The notes below the pieces were generated by a model that searched no databases, was not told the origin of the DNA, and was given only the letters and a program-made list of their open reading frames with translations. The translations under genes were made by a program, and so were the position numbers. A DNA stretch of 64,000 nt from Trueperaceae bacterium (GTDB lineage Bacteria; Deinococcota; Deinococci; Deinococcales; Trueperaceae). Each line of letters starts with the position of its first letter. The stretch's first letter is position 1. The DNA lies in NCBI GenBank assembly GCA_023954415.1, contig JAMLIB010000006.1, positions 62,001 to 126,000 of the forward strand, written 5' to 3'. Below are positions 1-9,364 of the stretch, one piece after another.

Positions 1-2
1 TG

Positions 3-1016
3 CGGCAGGGCGAGCGCATCGCGCTCGTCGGGCCCAACGGGGCGGGGAAGACCACCCTCCTGCGGCTGCTGCTCGGCGAGCACGCGTCCGACCACCCCCT
101 CGGGGTCGTCCGCACGGGCGTGCGGGTGAGGGTGGGGTACTACGACCAGGGCCTGAAGGGGGTCGACGGCGACGCCACCCTCTTCGAGGAGCTCCTCAAG
201 CGCATGGGCGACGCCGACGCCCACAACGCACTCGGGCGCTTCCTGTTCCCGTACGAGGCGCAGTTCAAGCGCGTCAACGACCTCTCGGGCGGCGAGCGGG
301 CGCGCCTCGCGCTCCTCGACCTGACCCTGGCGCGCCGCAACCTGCTCGTCCTCGACGAGCCGACCAACCACCTGGACGTCGAGATGATAGAAGCGCTCGA
401 GGCCGCGCTCGACGCGTACGAGGGCACGCTCATCCTCGTGTCGCACGACAGGCGCTTCCTCTCCAAGCTAGCCACACGCGTCTGGGAGGTAAGGGACGGG
501 CGTTTCACCGACTACGCCGGCGACTGGCACTACTACGTGCGCAAGCGCGGGGAGGCGCACCCGGGCGCGATCGTCGCGTCCAGCGAGGGCGCGCGGGGCG
601 GCACGCGCGGGGCAGGCTCGGGAGCCGTAGCCGACGACCGTGGGGAGGACGGCGCCGCCGCCGGCTACCGCCGCGGAGCCGGCGGCTGGCAGGCGCGCTC
701 GCCGACCCCTTCCCGGTGGCAGTTGGAGAGGCGGCTGGCGGCGCTGGAGGGCGAGATCGCCGAGGTGGAGGAGCTGCTCGCGGACGTGACGCGCCTGCTC
801 GGCTCGCCGATGACCCTCACGGCCTCCGACCTGGCGGCGCTCGGCGTCGGCGACTGGCGTACGGCCGGGCCTCCGCCGTCCACCGCGGAGCTCCTCGCCG
901 CTCTGGGTGCCGAGCATGCCATCCTGGAAGCGCGGCTCCTCCAGCACATGGCGGAGTGGGAAGACACGACGGACATGCTGAGCGCCGCCGCCGCGACCGG
1001 CGGCAAGAGCGGCTAG
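3..1016 (+). CDS. ABC-F family ATPase, C-terminal part (5' truncated by window edge)
   Basis: This is the second nucleotide-binding domain of an ABC-F protein, a soluble duplicated ATPase family whose members act on the ribosome rather than in transport. The reading frame is open to the left edge. It shows Walker A GPNGAGKTT at about 33-59, the signature LSGGERARLAL, Walker B LLVLDEPTNHLD and the H-switch VSHDRRFL. After the ATPase domain come a Gly/Ala/Arg-rich linker and a predicted coiled-coil region (RRLAALEGEIAEVEELL), the usual place for the family's C-terminal extension. Family assignment is firm. The subfamily (Uup, EttA or other) cannot be decided without the missing N-terminal half and interdomain linker. 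Confidence 0.9.
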   Translation, partial: RQGERIALVGPNGAGKTTLLRLLLGEHASDHPLGVVRTGVRVRVGYYDQGLKGVDGDATLFEELLKRMGDADAHNALGRFLFPYEAQFKRVNDLSGGERARLALLDLTLARRNLLVLDEPTNHLDVEMIEALEAALDAYEGTLILVSHDRRFLSKLATRVWEVRDGRFTDYAGDWHYYVRKRGEAHPGAIVASSEGARGGTRGAGSGAVADDRGEDGAAAGYRRGAGGWQARSPTPSRWQLERRLAALEGEIAEVEELLADVTRLLGSPMTLTASDLAALGVGDWRTAGPPPSTAELLAALGAEHAILEARLLQHMAEWEDTTDMLSAAAATGGKSG

Positions 1017-1050
1017 CGAGAGCAGTCAGGTCTAGGAGGCGAGGACAAAG

Positions 1051-1830
1051 ATGCAACGCGTTCGTTACCGGAGCTTCGACGGGGTCCATTGGGGCGAGCT
1101 CGAAGGCGGGATGATCCACCAGTTGACGCACATGCTCGGCTCGCCGAGCGGGCACCGCGTGCCGCTGAGCGACGTGTCGTTGCTGCCCCCGTGCGAGCCG
1201 AACGTCATCGTGTGCGTGGGCAGGAACTACGCCGATCACATCCGCGAGCTCGGCAACGACAAGGCCGGGCTGCCGACCGAGCCGGGGCTGTTCCTCAAGG
1301 GCCTGAACACCCTGAGCGGCGCTGGCGACGACGTGCCTTACCCGGCCTGGACCGACGACCTGCAGTACGAGGGCGAACTGGCCGTCGTCATCGCCAGGGA
1401 ACTGCGCAACGTCGTGGTCGAGGAGGCGCTCGACCACGTCCTCGGCTACACGTGCGCCCTCGACGTGACGGCGCGCGACAAGCAACGCGCCGACCTCCAG
1501 TGGGTGAGGGCCAAGTCGGCCGACGGCTTCTGCCCGGTGGGGCCGTGGCTCGAGACGGACCTTGACCCCGCCGACCTGCGGATCACCACGCGCGTCAACG
1601 GCGAGGTCCGGCAGGACGGCAGGACGTCGGACATGATCTTCCCGGTCGCTCAGGTGCTGGCCTACATCAGTCGGTTCATGACGCTGCGCCCCGGTGACGT
1701 CGTGCTCACGGGCACGCCCGAGGGCGTCGGCAAGCTCAAGGTAGGGGACTCGGTCGAGGTGAGCGTGGAAGGCGTCGGCACGTTGACCAACCAGGTCGCG
1801 GCCGAGGTGCTCCCACCGCCGAGCGCATGA
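1051..1830 (+). CDS. fumarylacetoacetate hydrolase (FAA) family protein
   Basis: A 259-residue protein of the FAH/FAA family: metal-dependent hydrolases, isomerases or decarboxylases acting on small dioxo acids such as acylpyruvates and 2-hydroxyhepta-2,4-dienedioate. The metal ligands are visible as E107-x-E109 (YEGELAVV) and D138 (ALDVTARD), after the substrate-loop motif VGRNYADH at about 57-63. TGTPEGVG near the C-terminus is also typical. The ATG follows a clear Shine-Dalgarno sequence (ctaggaggcgagg). The stop overlaps the next start by 4 nt, so it is co-transcribed with the MBL gene. The substrate is not predictable; oxaloacetate decarboxylase or acylpyruvase activity are possibilities. 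Confidence 0.9.
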   Translation: MQRVRYRSFDGVHWGELEGGMIHQLTHMLGSPSGHRVPLSDVSLLPPCEPNVIVCVGRNYADHIRELGNDKAGLPTEPGLFLKGLNTLSGAGDDVPYPAWTDDLQYEGELAVVIARELRNVVVEEALDHVLGYTCALDVTARDKQRADLQWVRAKSADGFCPVGPWLETDLDPADLRITTRVNGEVRQDGRTSDMIFPVAQVLAYISRFMTLRPGDVVLTGTPEGVGKLKVGDSVEVSVEGVGTLTNQVAAEVLPPPSA

Positions 1831-2858
1831 CCCTGCCGCAGGGGCTGGACGCCGCGACCGGCAGGAAGGCCGTCGACAACGTGCCCGATGACGCGGTGCC
1901 ACCCGACTACCCGCGGGTGCGCGACTTGGGCGGCGGCGTGCTGCAGATCGACACGGGCCACCTGGGCAACCCGGGCACCATCGCCGTGTTCGCCCTCCCA
2001 CTCCCGAGCGGCGGCTTCGCGCTCGTCGAGAGCGGGCCGGGCAGCACCCGCGCCGCCGTCAGCGCCGGCCTGCACGAGGCGGGCTTGGGGCCTAGCGACC
2101 TACGCTACGTCCTGCTCACCCACATCCACCTCGACCACGCGGCGGCCGCCGGCGCCCTCCTCGAGGGCGCGGACGCGAAGCTCGTGGTGCACGAGGCCGG
2201 GGCGCCGCACATGATCGACCCGAGCCGCCTCATGGCGAGCGCTCTGCGCGTGTACGGCGACGCCCTCACCAAGCTCTGGGGCGTCATGCTCCCGGTGCCT
2301 TCGGAGCGCGTGCTGGCCGTCGCCGGGGGCGAGCGGCTCGACATCGGCGGCCTGAGCGTGCGCGTCATCGCGACGCCGGGCCACGCCTCCCACCACGTCA
2401 GCTACCTCCTGGACGACGGCACGCTCTTCACCGGCGACAGCGCCGGCGTGCGCCTCGGCGGGACCGACCTGCTGCGTCCGGCCCTGCCGCCGCCCGACCT
2501 CGACCTCGAGGCGTGGCGAGGCAGCGTCGAGCGCATGGTGGCGGCCGCGCCCGAGCGGCTCGTGCTCACCCACTTCGGGCAGGTGGACGGACGCCATGCG
2601 GCCGCGGCCCACCTACGGTCGGTCGTCGAGCGCAACCGGGAGTGGAGCGAGGCCGTCCTGACGGGCATGAACGCCGGCGAAGACGACGCCGCGCTCGTTG
2701 CCCGCGTGCAACGCCTCGAGGACGCGGAGCTGGCCGCGGCCGGCGTCCTGCCCGGCATCCGGCTCCGCTACAAGATCACGTCGGACGCCGCCATGACCGT
2801 GTCCGGCCTCAAGCGCTACTTCACCAAGCTGCACCCTGAGCGGCTGACGCTCGCATGA
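1827..2858 (+). CDS. MBL-fold metallo-hydrolase
   Basis: A 343-residue metallo-beta-lactamase-fold hydrolase, probably cytoplasmic as no signal peptide is seen. The zinc-binding motif THIHLDH lies at residues 98-104 (H99, H101, D103, H104). Further conserved ligands are ATPGHASHH and FTGDSAGV, and the C-terminal part carries LTHFGQVDG. It resembles glyoxalase II-like and SoxH-like proteins of unknown substrate. It overlaps both neighbours by 4 nt (ATGA at each junction), placing it in one operon with the FAA protein, purN and purD. No link to purine synthesis is evident from the sequence. Confidence 0.88.
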   Translation: MTLPQGLDAATGRKAVDNVPDDAVPPDYPRVRDLGGGVLQIDTGHLGNPGTIAVFALPLPSGGFALVESGPGSTRAAVSAGLHEAGLGPSDLRYVLLTHIHLDHAAAAGALLEGADAKLVVHEAGAPHMIDPSRLMASALRVYGDALTKLWGVMLPVPSERVLAVAGGERLDIGGLSVRVIATPGHASHHVSYLLDDGTLFTGDSAGVRLGGTDLLRPALPPPDLDLEAWRGSVERMVAAAPERLVLTHFGQVDGRHAAAAHLRSVVERNREWSEAVLTGMNAGEDDAALVARVQRLEDAELAAAGVLPGIRLRYKITSDAAMTVSGLKRYFTKLHPERLTLA

Positions 2859-3577
2859 GCGCGGTCATGGAGGCGTCGTCGAACGATCCGGGGGCCGCGT
2901 CCCCGGGCCCCCTGCCTCGGTCGCTAGCCGTCCCCGAGCGGGCAGCCGCCGCGTCCGGCGCGCCCACTCGTTTCCCGCTCGGGCGCCCCGCACGCCTGGC
3001 CGTGTTCGCCTCGGGGCGCGGGACCAACCTCCAGTCGCTCCTGCACGCGTTCCCGGCCGGCCACGAGCTCGCCTCCGTCGTGCTGGTCGTCAGCAACCGG
3101 CCCGACGCCTTGGCGCTGGAACGCGCGCGCGCCGCGGGGGTGGAAGCCGTACACGCGCCCTGGCCGAACCGCGCCGCCTTCGAGGCAGCGGCGAACGGCC
3201 TGCTCGCCGACCGTGGGGTTGACCTCGTCTGCCTCGCGGGCTTCATGCGGCTGCTGTCGGCCGGCTTCACGGAGCGCTGGGCGGGACGGCTCGTGAACGT
3301 CCACCCGAGCCTGCTCCCCGCCTTCCCGGGGCTAGACGCCCACGGGCAGGCCATAGCGGCCGGCGTGAAGGAGTCCGGCTGCACCGTGCACCTTGTAGAC
3401 GCTGGGGTGGACTCCGGTCCGGTGATACTGCAACGCAAGGTGCCCGTGTTGCCCGGCGACGATGCCGACACCCTGGCCGAGCGCGTCCTCGCCGCGGAGC
3501 ACGAGGCGTACCCGGCGGCCCTCCGCCTGCTGCTCACTGGCGCCTGGCGTCATGACGATCGTGGAGAGAACGGATGA
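2855..3577 (+). CDS. purN: phosphoribosylglycinamide formyltransferase PurN
   Basis: GAR transformylase, which transfers the formyl group of 10-formyl-THF to glycinamide ribonucleotide in de novo purine synthesis. Diagnostic motifs are [13 protein letters not shown] (about 51-63) and the catalytic set N148, H150 ([10 protein letters not shown]) and D186 (GVDSGP). The 240-residue length exceeds the usual 190-210 because of an N-terminal Pro/Ala-rich extension of about 45 residues before the Rossmann strand [10 protein letters not shown]. The ATG start is kept because it overlaps the previous stop (ATGA). An internal start cannot be excluded. It overlaps purD by 4 nt. Confidence 0.95.
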   Translation: MSAVMEASSNDPGAASPGPLPRSLAVPERAAAASGAPTRFPLGRPARLAVFASGRGTNLQSLLHAFPAGHELASVVLVVSNRPDALALERARAAGVEAVHAPWPNRAAFEAAANGLLADRGVDLVCLAGFMRLLSAGFTERWAGRLVNVHPSLLPAFPGLDAHGQAIAAGVKESGCTVHLVDAGVDSGPVILQRKVPVLPGDDADTLAERVLAAEHEAYPAALRLLLTGAWRHDDRGENG

Positions 3578-4797
3578 GGGTCGTAGTCGTAGGTAGCGGC
3601 GGCCGGGAGCACGCCTTGGATTGGGTGCTTCGCGCGGGCGGGGCAGACGTGGCGCTGGTGGGCGCAGACCCCGACGTGGAGGCCCTGGCCGAGCGCATCG
3701 CTGCGCGCGAGCCCAACCTGGTCGTCATCGGGCCGGAGGCTCCGCTCGTCGCCGGGCTCGCCGACGTGTTGCGCAGCAGGGGTCTCGACGTCTTCGGGCC
3801 GTCGCGCGAGGCGGCTGCGCTCGAGGGTTCCAAGGTGGTGGCCAAGGCGTTTATGTCGCGGTGGGGAGTGCCGACCGCATGGTACTCTACATTTGATAAT
3901 GCTAACGACGCCCTTGCCTATCTCAGGACCGCTACCGCCCCCATCGTCGTGAAGGACTCGGGGTTGGCTGCCGGCAAGGGTGTCACCGTCGCCGGCACGC
4001 TGGAGGAGGCCGAGGCGGCCGTGCGCGCCGTGTTCTCGGGCGGTGCCGGCGCGGCCGACACGCGAAGCGGCGCGCGCCGCGAGGTCGTCGTCGAGGAGTG
4101 CCTGAGCGGTCGCGAGCTGACCCTCATGCTCCTCACGGACGGCGCCACGTACCGCCTGCTGCCCACCGCGCGCGACCACAAGCGCCTGCGCGACGGCGAG
4201 GCGGGCGAGATGACCGGCGGCATGGGCGTGGTGGCCCCCGTCGCGCTGGCCGACCCCGCGCTGCTCGCCACGATCGAGGAGACCGTCGTCAAGCCGGTCG
4301 TCGCGGGCCTCGCCGCCGAGGGGCTCTTCTACCGCGGCGTCCTGTACATCGGCCTGATGCTCACCCCGGACGGCCCGAAGGTCCTGGAGTTCAACGTCCG
4401 CTTCGGCGACCCGGAGGCGCAGGCCGTGCTCCCGCTGCTCGCCTCGAACGCGCCGGAGCTGTTCCGGGCGGTGGCCAGGGGAGAGCTGGCGACCATGAGC
4501 ATCGCGTGGCGAGCCGCCCACGCCGCCTGCGTGGTCATGGCGGCGCCCGGCTACCCGGCCGCGCCCGTGGCGGGCGTGCCGGTGAGCGTGCCGCAAGACC
4601 TCGGGGAGGGCGTCATGGTGTTCGCCGGCGGCCTCGCGCCCGCTGGTGGGCCGGGCGAGTACGTCACGTCGGGCGGGCGGGCGCTGAACGTGGTCGGCCT
4701 CGGCGCCACCGCCGCCGAGGCGCGAGCGTCCGCCTACGCCGCCGTCGAGCGGATCTCCTTCCCGGGGGCGCAGTACCGCACGGACATCGGCGCGTGA
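3574..4797 (+). CDS. purD: phosphoribosylamine-glycine ligase PurD
   Basis: GAR synthetase: an ATP-grasp enzyme that ligates phosphoribosylamine and glycine. PurD acts directly before PurN in the pathway, and the genes overlap by 4 nt. Visible features are the N-terminal [16 protein letters not shown], the ATP-grasp loop [13 protein letters not shown], the region TGGMGVVAP and the metal-binding [12 protein letters not shown]. At 407 residues it is slightly short for the family (about 420-430) but covers all domains. A short AT-rich patch (3881-3906, codons for YSTFDNAN) stands out from the GC-rich surroundings. The gene ends the first operon. Confidence 0.96.
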   Translation: MRVVVVGSGGREHALDWVLRAGGADVALVGADPDVEALAERIAAREPNLVVIGPEAPLVAGLADVLRSRGLDVFGPSREAAALEGSKVVAKAFMSRWGVPTAWYSTFDNANDALAYLRTATAPIVVKDSGLAAGKGVTVAGTLEEAEAAVRAVFSGGAGAADTRSGARREVVVEECLSGRELTLMLLTDGATYRLLPTARDHKRLRDGEAGEMTGGMGVVAPVALADPALLATIEETVVKPVVAGLAAEGLFYRGVLYIGLMLTPDGPKVLEFNVRFGDPEAQAVLPLLASNAPELFRAVARGELATMSIAWRAAHAACVVMAAPGYPAAPVAGVPVSVPQDLGEGVMVFAGGLAPAGGPGEYVTSGGRALNVVGLGATAAEARASAYAAVERISFPGAQYRTDIGA

Positions 4798-4921
4798 CTC
4801 CCATACGGCCGCCCCGCGCGCCGGGCGGTAGCTCGTCGCGTCCGCGCCTGCTTGTGACGCAACGCACTACCGATCCGCTTGTGCTAATGCGCACGAGCGC
4901 TCCGGCGGACCGACGGCACGG

Positions 4922-4927
4922 TAGACT
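4922..4927 (+). promoter_or_regulatory. candidate -10 element of a leaderless transcript
   Basis: TAGACT ends 6 nt before the ATG at 4934, with no Shine-Dalgarno sequence between. This spacing places the transcription start at or very near the start codon. No convincing -35 hexamer is visible. Confidence 0.5.
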
Positions 4928-4933
4928 CGCGTT

Positions 4934-5686
4934 ATGCATAGCGCCCCCCGGCTCACGGCCAGCCCTGACGCGCCCAGGCCCGGTCGTCAACCCGTTCAGG
5001 TCGCCCGCGCCGCCACCCTCCTAGGGCTCGTGGCGCTCCTCCTCGCCGCCTGCGCGCCGAGCGGGGACGCCCCGCGCGTAGGCGTGGAGCAGCTCACGGA
5101 GCCCATCTCCTTCTACCCGAACCAGACGGGCGCGACTTGGGAGTACCTGCCCAACGGCGCCCGCCTCACGGACCCCCGCACCTCGGTGCAGATCGTCGGT
5201 CCGACGGTCGTCGACGGCGAGGTCTGGGTGGCCTGGCACGCGCGGGGCCGCGGCCTCGACGAGACGAGCTACCGCCAGGTCCGGGCGGACGGCGTGTGGC
5301 TCAAGCGCCAGGAACGCCTGGGCACGACCTACACGTTCGACCCACCGCTGAGGGAGTACCCCTCGCAGGCCGAGCTCCGCGTCGGCGGTCTCTGGACGGG
5401 CAAGACGACCGTCCACATCAGCGCAGACGCCGGCAAGCAGGACCTCACCCTAGCCGTCGACTACACCTACATGGTCGTCGACAAGCGCAAGGTGACGGTG
5501 CCGGCCGGCGAGCTGGAGGTGTACGTCATCGACTTCATCAGCCGCACCATCGACGAGAACGGCGCCGTCACCGAAGAGCTGACGCAACAGTCGTGGTTCT
5601 CGCCGTACCTCGGCGACGTGCGCCTACGGTCCAACCAAGTGCTGGTCGGCACGAACGTGTCCGCCCTGGCCCCTCAGGAGCCGTGA
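4934..5686 (+). CDS. hypothetical lipoprotein
   Basis: A 250-residue protein with a long positively charged N-region, a hydrophobic stretch (TLLGLVALLLA) and the lipobox LLAAC with Cys40, so it is probably processed by signal peptidase II and anchored in the cell envelope. The mature part looks beta-rich, with repeated Thr/Val strands and aromatic residues (TGATWEYLPNGA, YTYMVVDKRKVTVPAGE), resembling the broad class of envelope beta-sheet proteins of unknown function. I do not recognise the family. Its own TAGACT box supports independent transcription. It is followed 13 nt later by dxs. Confidence 0.8.
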   Translation: MHSAPRLTASPDAPRPGRQPVQVARAATLLGLVALLLAACAPSGDAPRVGVEQLTEPISFYPNQTGATWEYLPNGARLTDPRTSVQIVGPTVVDGEVWVAWHARGRGLDETSYRQVRADGVWLKRQERLGTTYTFDPPLREYPSQAELRVGGLWTGKTTVHISADAGKQDLTLAVDYTYMVVDKRKVTVPAGELEVYVIDFISRTIDENGAVTEELTQQSWFSPYLGDVRLRSNQVLVGTNVSALAPQEP

Positions 5687-5699
5687 GCCGGAAGGCGCC

Positions 5700-7631
5700 A
5701 TGAGTTCCGACCCCGCCAACACCCCCCCGGCCAAGCCTCCGCCCACCGGGCTCCTGGAGCGCGTCGACCAGCCGGAAGACCTGAAGCGACTCGAGCCCAC
5801 CCAGTTGCCGGAGTTGGCCGAAGAGCTCCGCTCCGAGGTCATCCGCGTCTGCTCCGTCGCCGGGGGTCACCTGGCCTCGAGCCTCGGCGCCGTCGAGCTG
5901 ACCGTCGCGCTGCACTACCTGTTCGACACGCGCCGCGACCGCGTCGTGTGGGACGTCGGCCATCAGACCTACGGCCACAAGATCCTGACGGGCAGGAAGG
6001 ACCGGATCGAGACGATCCGCACGGGCGGCGGCCTCGCCGGCTTCACATCCATCGGCGAGTCCGAGCACGACGCCCTCACCGTCGGGCACGCCTCGACGAG
6101 CCTCGCGGCGGCGCTCGGCATGGCGCTCGCCCGCGACGCCCGCGGCGACGACTACGAGGTCGCCGCCGTCATCGGCGACGGCGCCCTGACGGGCGGCATG
6201 GCCCTCGCCGCGCTCAACCAGATCGGCCACCTCAAGCCGCGCATGCTCATCGTGCTCAACGACAACGAGATGTCGATCAGCGAGAACGTGGGCGCCATCA
6301 ACCACTACATGCGCACGTTGCAGGTGCAGCCGTGGTTCCAGCGGGCGGAGGACCGCGCCAAGGCGGGCCTCACGCGCGTCTGGGAGCCGCTCGGCGACCT
6401 GAGCAGCCGCGCCAAGAAGGCCGCGCGCCGCTTCTTCGACCCCGCCAGCAACAACCCGTTCCACGCCATGGGCCTGCGCTACGTCGGGCCGATCGACGGG
6501 CACGACATCCCGCAGCTGCTCTACTACCTCGCCAAGATCCGCGAGCTGGACGGCCCGACGATGCTCCACATCGTCACCCGCAAGGGCAAGGGCTACGAGG
6601 TGGCCGAGTCCGACCCGATCACGTGGCACGGCGCCTCCACCTTCGACCCCAAGCACCCCGTCGCTAAGGGCAAGAGCCACACGTGGTCGAGCGCGTTCGG
6701 CGACGCGGCCGCCGCCATGGCGCAAGCCGACGACCGCGTGTGGGTCATCACCCCGGCCATGCGCGAGGGCAGCGGGCTCGTCGAGTACAGCAAGACGCAC
6801 GCCGACCGCTACCTCGACGTCGGGATAGCCGAGGACGTCGCCGTCACCGTGGGCGCCGGGCTCGCGCTGCGCGGTGAGAAGCCGATCGTCGCCATCTACT
6901 CCACGTTCCTGCAACGGGCCTTCGACCAGGTCGTGCACGACGTGGCCCTCGACGAGCTGGACGTCATCTTCGCCATCGACCGTGCCGGCCTCGTCGGCGG
7001 CGACGGCGCCACGCACCAGGGCATCTACGACCTCGCCTACTTACGCACGGTGCCTCACGTCGGCATCGGCATGCCGCGCGATGCCACCGAGCTGCGTGGG
7101 ATGCTGAAGGCCGCGCACCGCCTCGGCGGCCCCAAGGCCATCCGGTGGCCGAGGGGGAGCGTGGCGCCGGCTGCGGACACGCCCTTCGCTGAGTGGCCGG
7201 AGGTCCGGTGGGGGAGCTGGGAGGTCGTCAAGGACGGCACAGACGTGGTCGTGCTCGGCATCGGCCCCACCGTCGACTACGCCCTCGCGGCCGCGGCCGA
7301 CGACCCCCGCGTTGCGGTCGTGAACGCCCGCTTCGTCAAGCCGCTCGACACGGAGCTCCTGCTGCGGCTGGTGCGCCCCGCGAAAGCCATCGTGACCGTC
7401 GAGGACCACACGGTGGTCGGCGGCCTGGGCAGCGCCGTCCTGGAGGCCCTCGCCGACGCCGGCGTGGCGACGCGGCTCGTGCGCCTCGGCGTCCAGGACA
7501 CGACCGTGCCGCACGGCGATCCGGTGGCGCAGCACGAGGAGCTCGGGTACGGGCCGAAGGCGATCGGTCGGGCGCTGGCGAGGCTCGGCGTCGGTCCAGG
7601 CGCGAGGGATGGACGCGCCGCGGCCATATGA
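5700..7631 (+). CDS. dxs: 1-deoxy-D-xylulose-5-phosphate synthase Dxs
   Basis: A thiamine-diphosphate enzyme that condenses pyruvate and glyceraldehyde 3-phosphate, the first step of the MEP isoprenoid pathway. At 643 residues it has the family's full length. Recognisable segments are SVAGGHLASSLGAVELTVAL, DVGHQTYGHKILTGR, the ThDP-binding GDGALTGGM with LNDNEMSISENVGA, and the transketolase Pyr domain (GIAEDVAVTVGAGLAL, YSTFLQRAFDQVVHDVAL, DRAGLVGGDGATHQG). The ATG at 5700 lies 7 nt after a weak GGAAGG. It probably shares a transcript with the lipoprotein gene. Confidence 0.97.
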   Translation: MSSDPANTPPAKPPPTGLLERVDQPEDLKRLEPTQLPELAEELRSEVIRVCSVAGGHLASSLGAVELTVALHYLFDTRRDRVVWDVGHQTYGHKILTGRKDRIETIRTGGGLAGFTSIGESEHDALTVGHASTSLAAALGMALARDARGDDYEVAAVIGDGALTGGMALAALNQIGHLKPRMLIVLNDNEMSISENVGAINHYMRTLQVQPWFQRAEDRAKAGLTRVWEPLGDLSSRAKKAARRFFDPASNNPFHAMGLRYVGPIDGHDIPQLLYYLAKIRELDGPTMLHIVTRKGKGYEVAESDPITWHGASTFDPKHPVAKGKSHTWSSAFGDAAAAMAQADDRVWVITPAMREGSGLVEYSKTHADRYLDVGIAEDVAVTVGAGLALRGEKPIVAIYSTFLQRAFDQVVHDVALDELDVIFAIDRAGLVGGDGATHQGIYDLAYLRTVPHVGIGMPRDATELRGMLKAAHRLGGPKAIRWPRGSVAPAADTPFAEWPEVRWGSWEVVKDGTDVVVLGIGPTVDYALAAAADDPRVAVVNARFVKPLDTELLLRLVRPAKAIVTVEDHTVVGGLGSAVLEALADAGVATRLVRLGVQDTTVPHGDPVAQHEELGYGPKAIGRALARLGVGPGARDGRAAAI

Positions 7632-7787
7632 CCGTCTAGACACGCGGCCTAGTACGAGGCGAAGTGGCGACCCCGGCAGCTCAGAGCCCACTAACGGTGG
7701 CGGGTGGCCTGGCAGAGCCCGTGCCGCTGAAGACACACCCGAACCGGAGCCGGGGGAGCAGGATGCGCCGGAAACGCGAGCGCGCGA

Positions 7788-7817
7788 TTGACACGCCGCG
7801 AGCCCGCCAGGTATCCT
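7788..7817 (+). promoter_or_regulatory. promoter of the tRNA cluster
   Basis: A perfect TTGACA (7788-7793) and TATCCT (7812-7817) are separated by 18 nt. They lie about 55 nt upstream of tRNA-Asp, in the direction of the three tRNA genes. Confidence 0.75.
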
Positions 7818-7872
7818 TGCTTTCGCCTTGGTGGCCGGTAATACCGACGGGAACGGCAACCAGGCGCAGCGC

Positions 7873-7948
7873 GGAGCCGTAGTGTAGCGGTTAGCATATC
7901 TGCCTGTCACGCAGAAGGTCGCGGGTTCAAATCCCGTCGGCTCCGCCA
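7873..7948 (+). tRNA. tRNA-Asp (anticodon GTC)
   Basis: A 76-nt cloverleaf including an encoded CCA. Acceptor stem GGAGCCG pairs with CGGCTCC, with discriminator G. The anticodon stem TCTGC/GCAGA encloses the loop CTGTCAC with GTC at 7906-7908. The T arm contains GGGTTCAAATCCC. First of three tRNAs read from one promoter. Confidence 0.96.
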
Positions 7949-8018
7949 CCGACCGAAGGCCAGCCGGGCGAGCGCGTACTCGAATCTTGGGGCGCGCTCC
8001 CCGCTGCCGGAGGGGCAA

Positions 8019-8094
8019 GGCCAGGTAGCTCAGTCGGTAGAGCATGCGACTGAAAATCGCAGTGTCGGCAGTTCGATTCTGCCCCTGGCCACCA
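8019..8094 (+). tRNA. tRNA-Phe (anticodon GAA)
   Basis: A 76-nt tRNA with CCA encoded. Acceptor stem GGCCAGG pairs with CCTGGCC, with discriminator A. The anticodon stem TGCGA/TCGCA encloses CTGAAAA with GAA at 8052-8054. The T loop is TTCGATT. Second in the cluster, 70 nt after tRNA-Asp. Confidence 0.96.
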
Positions 8095-8173
8095 CGGACC
8101 GCGGGCGCCGTCAACCCACTCACAGGCGAGCGGCGCTCCGCGCTTGAAGCGGCTGTGGTAGGGCCCCAGGCGC

Positions 8174-8248
8174 GCCAATGTAGCTCAGCGGTAGAGCAGC
8201 CGATTCGTAATCGGCAGGTCGTCGGTTCAAATCCGACCATTGGCTCCA
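8174..8248 (+). tRNA. tRNA-Thr (anticodon CGT)
   Basis: A 75-nt tRNA with CCA encoded. Acceptor stem GCCAATG pairs with CATTGGC, with discriminator T. The anticodon stem GCCGA/TCGGC encloses TTCGTAA with CGT at 8206-8208, reading ACG. The T arm contains CGGTTCAAATCCG. Last tRNA of the cluster, directly before the terminator. Confidence 0.95.
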
Positions 8249-8253
8249 CGAGA

Positions 8254-8291
8254 AAGCCCGTTCAGGACGATGGTTCTGAACGGGCTTCTTC
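8254..8291 (+). terminator. intrinsic terminator of the tRNA cluster
   Basis: A 12-bp perfect stem AAGCCCGTTCAG (8254-8265) / CTGAACGGGCTT (8276-8287) with a 10-nt loop, followed by the T-rich tract cttctt. It starts 5 nt after the CCA of tRNA-Thr. Confidence 0.85.
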
Positions 8292-8577
8292 TTACCATGA
8301 TCACTTCGGCGGCTCTGTACCCCCAGTTGTACCCACAAGTTCGTCGGAAGCTTGGAGCGAACCCGCTTCCCTCGTCAGTCCTGCTGCGTCTCGCGTGGGA
8401 ACCGACGACTGGTGGTTCTATCTTCTGATCCCTCGGTACTCGGCCCCGGCGTGACCGCGGTCCGGTCGCTTATAGGCCATCCTTCCCGTGAAGTCCGCCT
8501 CCACTAACGGTTGGGATTTGCGTCGACCGGTTACGTCCTTTCGCCACACCATGCGCACATGGATCTCGGGCGGTCAC
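8292..8577. other. gene-free spacer downstream of the tRNA cluster
   Basis: I find no gene here. The stretch is less GC-biased than its surroundings and has no reading frame with coding character. Its one notable feature is a direct repeat of TGTACCC at 8316-8322 and 8328-8334. Position (just after a tRNA gene) and repeat pattern recall an old integration junction, but no integrase remnant can be read. Confidence 0.4.
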
Positions 8578-9237
8578 TCACTCCGGCTCCCAGTCGCCCA
8601 CGGGCCTGGTCAACGCCCTGGCCGTGAGCCACTCGTCCGGGCACGGCCGCAACAGGTCCTGGACGGCGGCGGGGTCGGTCAACTCGGGGTCGAGCCACCT
8701 GTCGACGTCCGCCGGGTCGAGGATGACCGGCATGCGGTCGTGGATCGGCGCCATCAGGGCGTTGGGGCTGGTCGTCAGGAGGGTGAACGAAGCTCCCCAT
8801 TCGTGCAGGGCGTACAAGCCCGCGATGATGAGGGGTCGGCCGTCTTGCCGCGCGATCCAGTAAGGCTGCTTGCGCTTGGCGCCTTCGATCGGCTGCCATT
8901 CGTAGAAGCCGCTGACCGGGACGACGCACCTGGAACGCCGCAGCGCGTCGCGGAAGGACGGCTTCTCAGCCGCGGATTCCGCTCTGGCGTTGAAAAGGGT
9001 GCTCTTGACTTGCGCGGGGTCGCGCACCCAACCGGGCTCCAAGCCCCAGCGGCCGACGAGCGTCGTCTCCACGCCGTGCGGTTGCGCTACGAATGCGATC
9101 TGCTCGGTAGGCGCGAGGTTGAAGCCGAGCCCGCCCTGCTGCATGGCGGTCAGTATGCGGCGGTAGTAGCCGTCCGGGCCAAGCTCGTCTATCAGCGCCT
9201 GTACGTCCTTGTCGATCTTTCCCATGCGCCCGCACAT
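8578..9237 (-). CDS. SRAP-domain (YedK/HMCES-type) abasic-site DNA-protein cross-link protein
   Basis: A 219-residue SOS-response-associated peptidase-family protein. The family covalently caps abasic sites in single-stranded DNA through its N-terminal cysteine. The frame is open further upstream, but the start is set at 9237 so that the protein begins MCGR, because Cys2 is the catalytic residue after Met removal. The other active-site residues are present: N83 (NARAES), E113 (GFYEW) and H166 (HDRMPVIL). It is divergent from the TauE gene with 127 nt between. TACCAT ends 10 nt before the start and may serve as a -10. The gene context gives no further clue. Confidence 0.93.
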   Translation of the reverse strand: MCGRMGKIDKDVQALIDELGPDGYYRRILTAMQQGGLGFNLAPTEQIAFVAQPHGVETTLVGRWGLEPGWVRDPAQVKSTLFNARAESAAEKPSFRDALRRSRCVVPVSGFYEWQPIEGAKRKQPYWIARQDGRPLIIAGLYALHEWGASFTLLTTSPNALMAPIHDRMPVILDPADVDRWLDPELTDPAAVQDLLRPCPDEWLTARALTRPVGDWEPE

Positions 9238-9350
9238 GTCATCGAGGATGGTAGCGCGAGCCGGGCCTAGCGTGGGGAGGCTGCGGCACGAGCGGCGGTC
9301 GCGTTCCGGCTCGCCGAGCCGCTCCCGCCGCGCTCCCACCCCTTTGGGTG

Positions 9351-9356
9351 TAAGGT
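9351..9356 (+). promoter_or_regulatory. candidate -10 element of a leaderless transcript
   Basis: TAAGGT lies 5 nt before GTG (9362) and 8 nt before ATG (9365), which form an in-frame GTGATG pair. No Shine-Dalgarno sequence is present. Confidence 0.4.
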
Positions 9357-9364
9357 TTCGCGTG

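Noticed and set aside
5568-7016. A 482-codon antisense frame opposite dxs, and similar long frames opposite ilvB, leuA, the TPR gene and others
   Set aside because: Long antisense frames are expected from strong GC bias at third codon positions. They show no motifs, and the sense genes are certain.
7041-8338. Minus-strand frames containing phrases such as GFEPTTCRLRIGCSTAEL and SDLNRRPADYESAALPLSY
   Set aside because: These are the well-known spurious translations of tRNA genes read antisense; they coincide exactly with tRNA-Asp, -Phe and -Thr.
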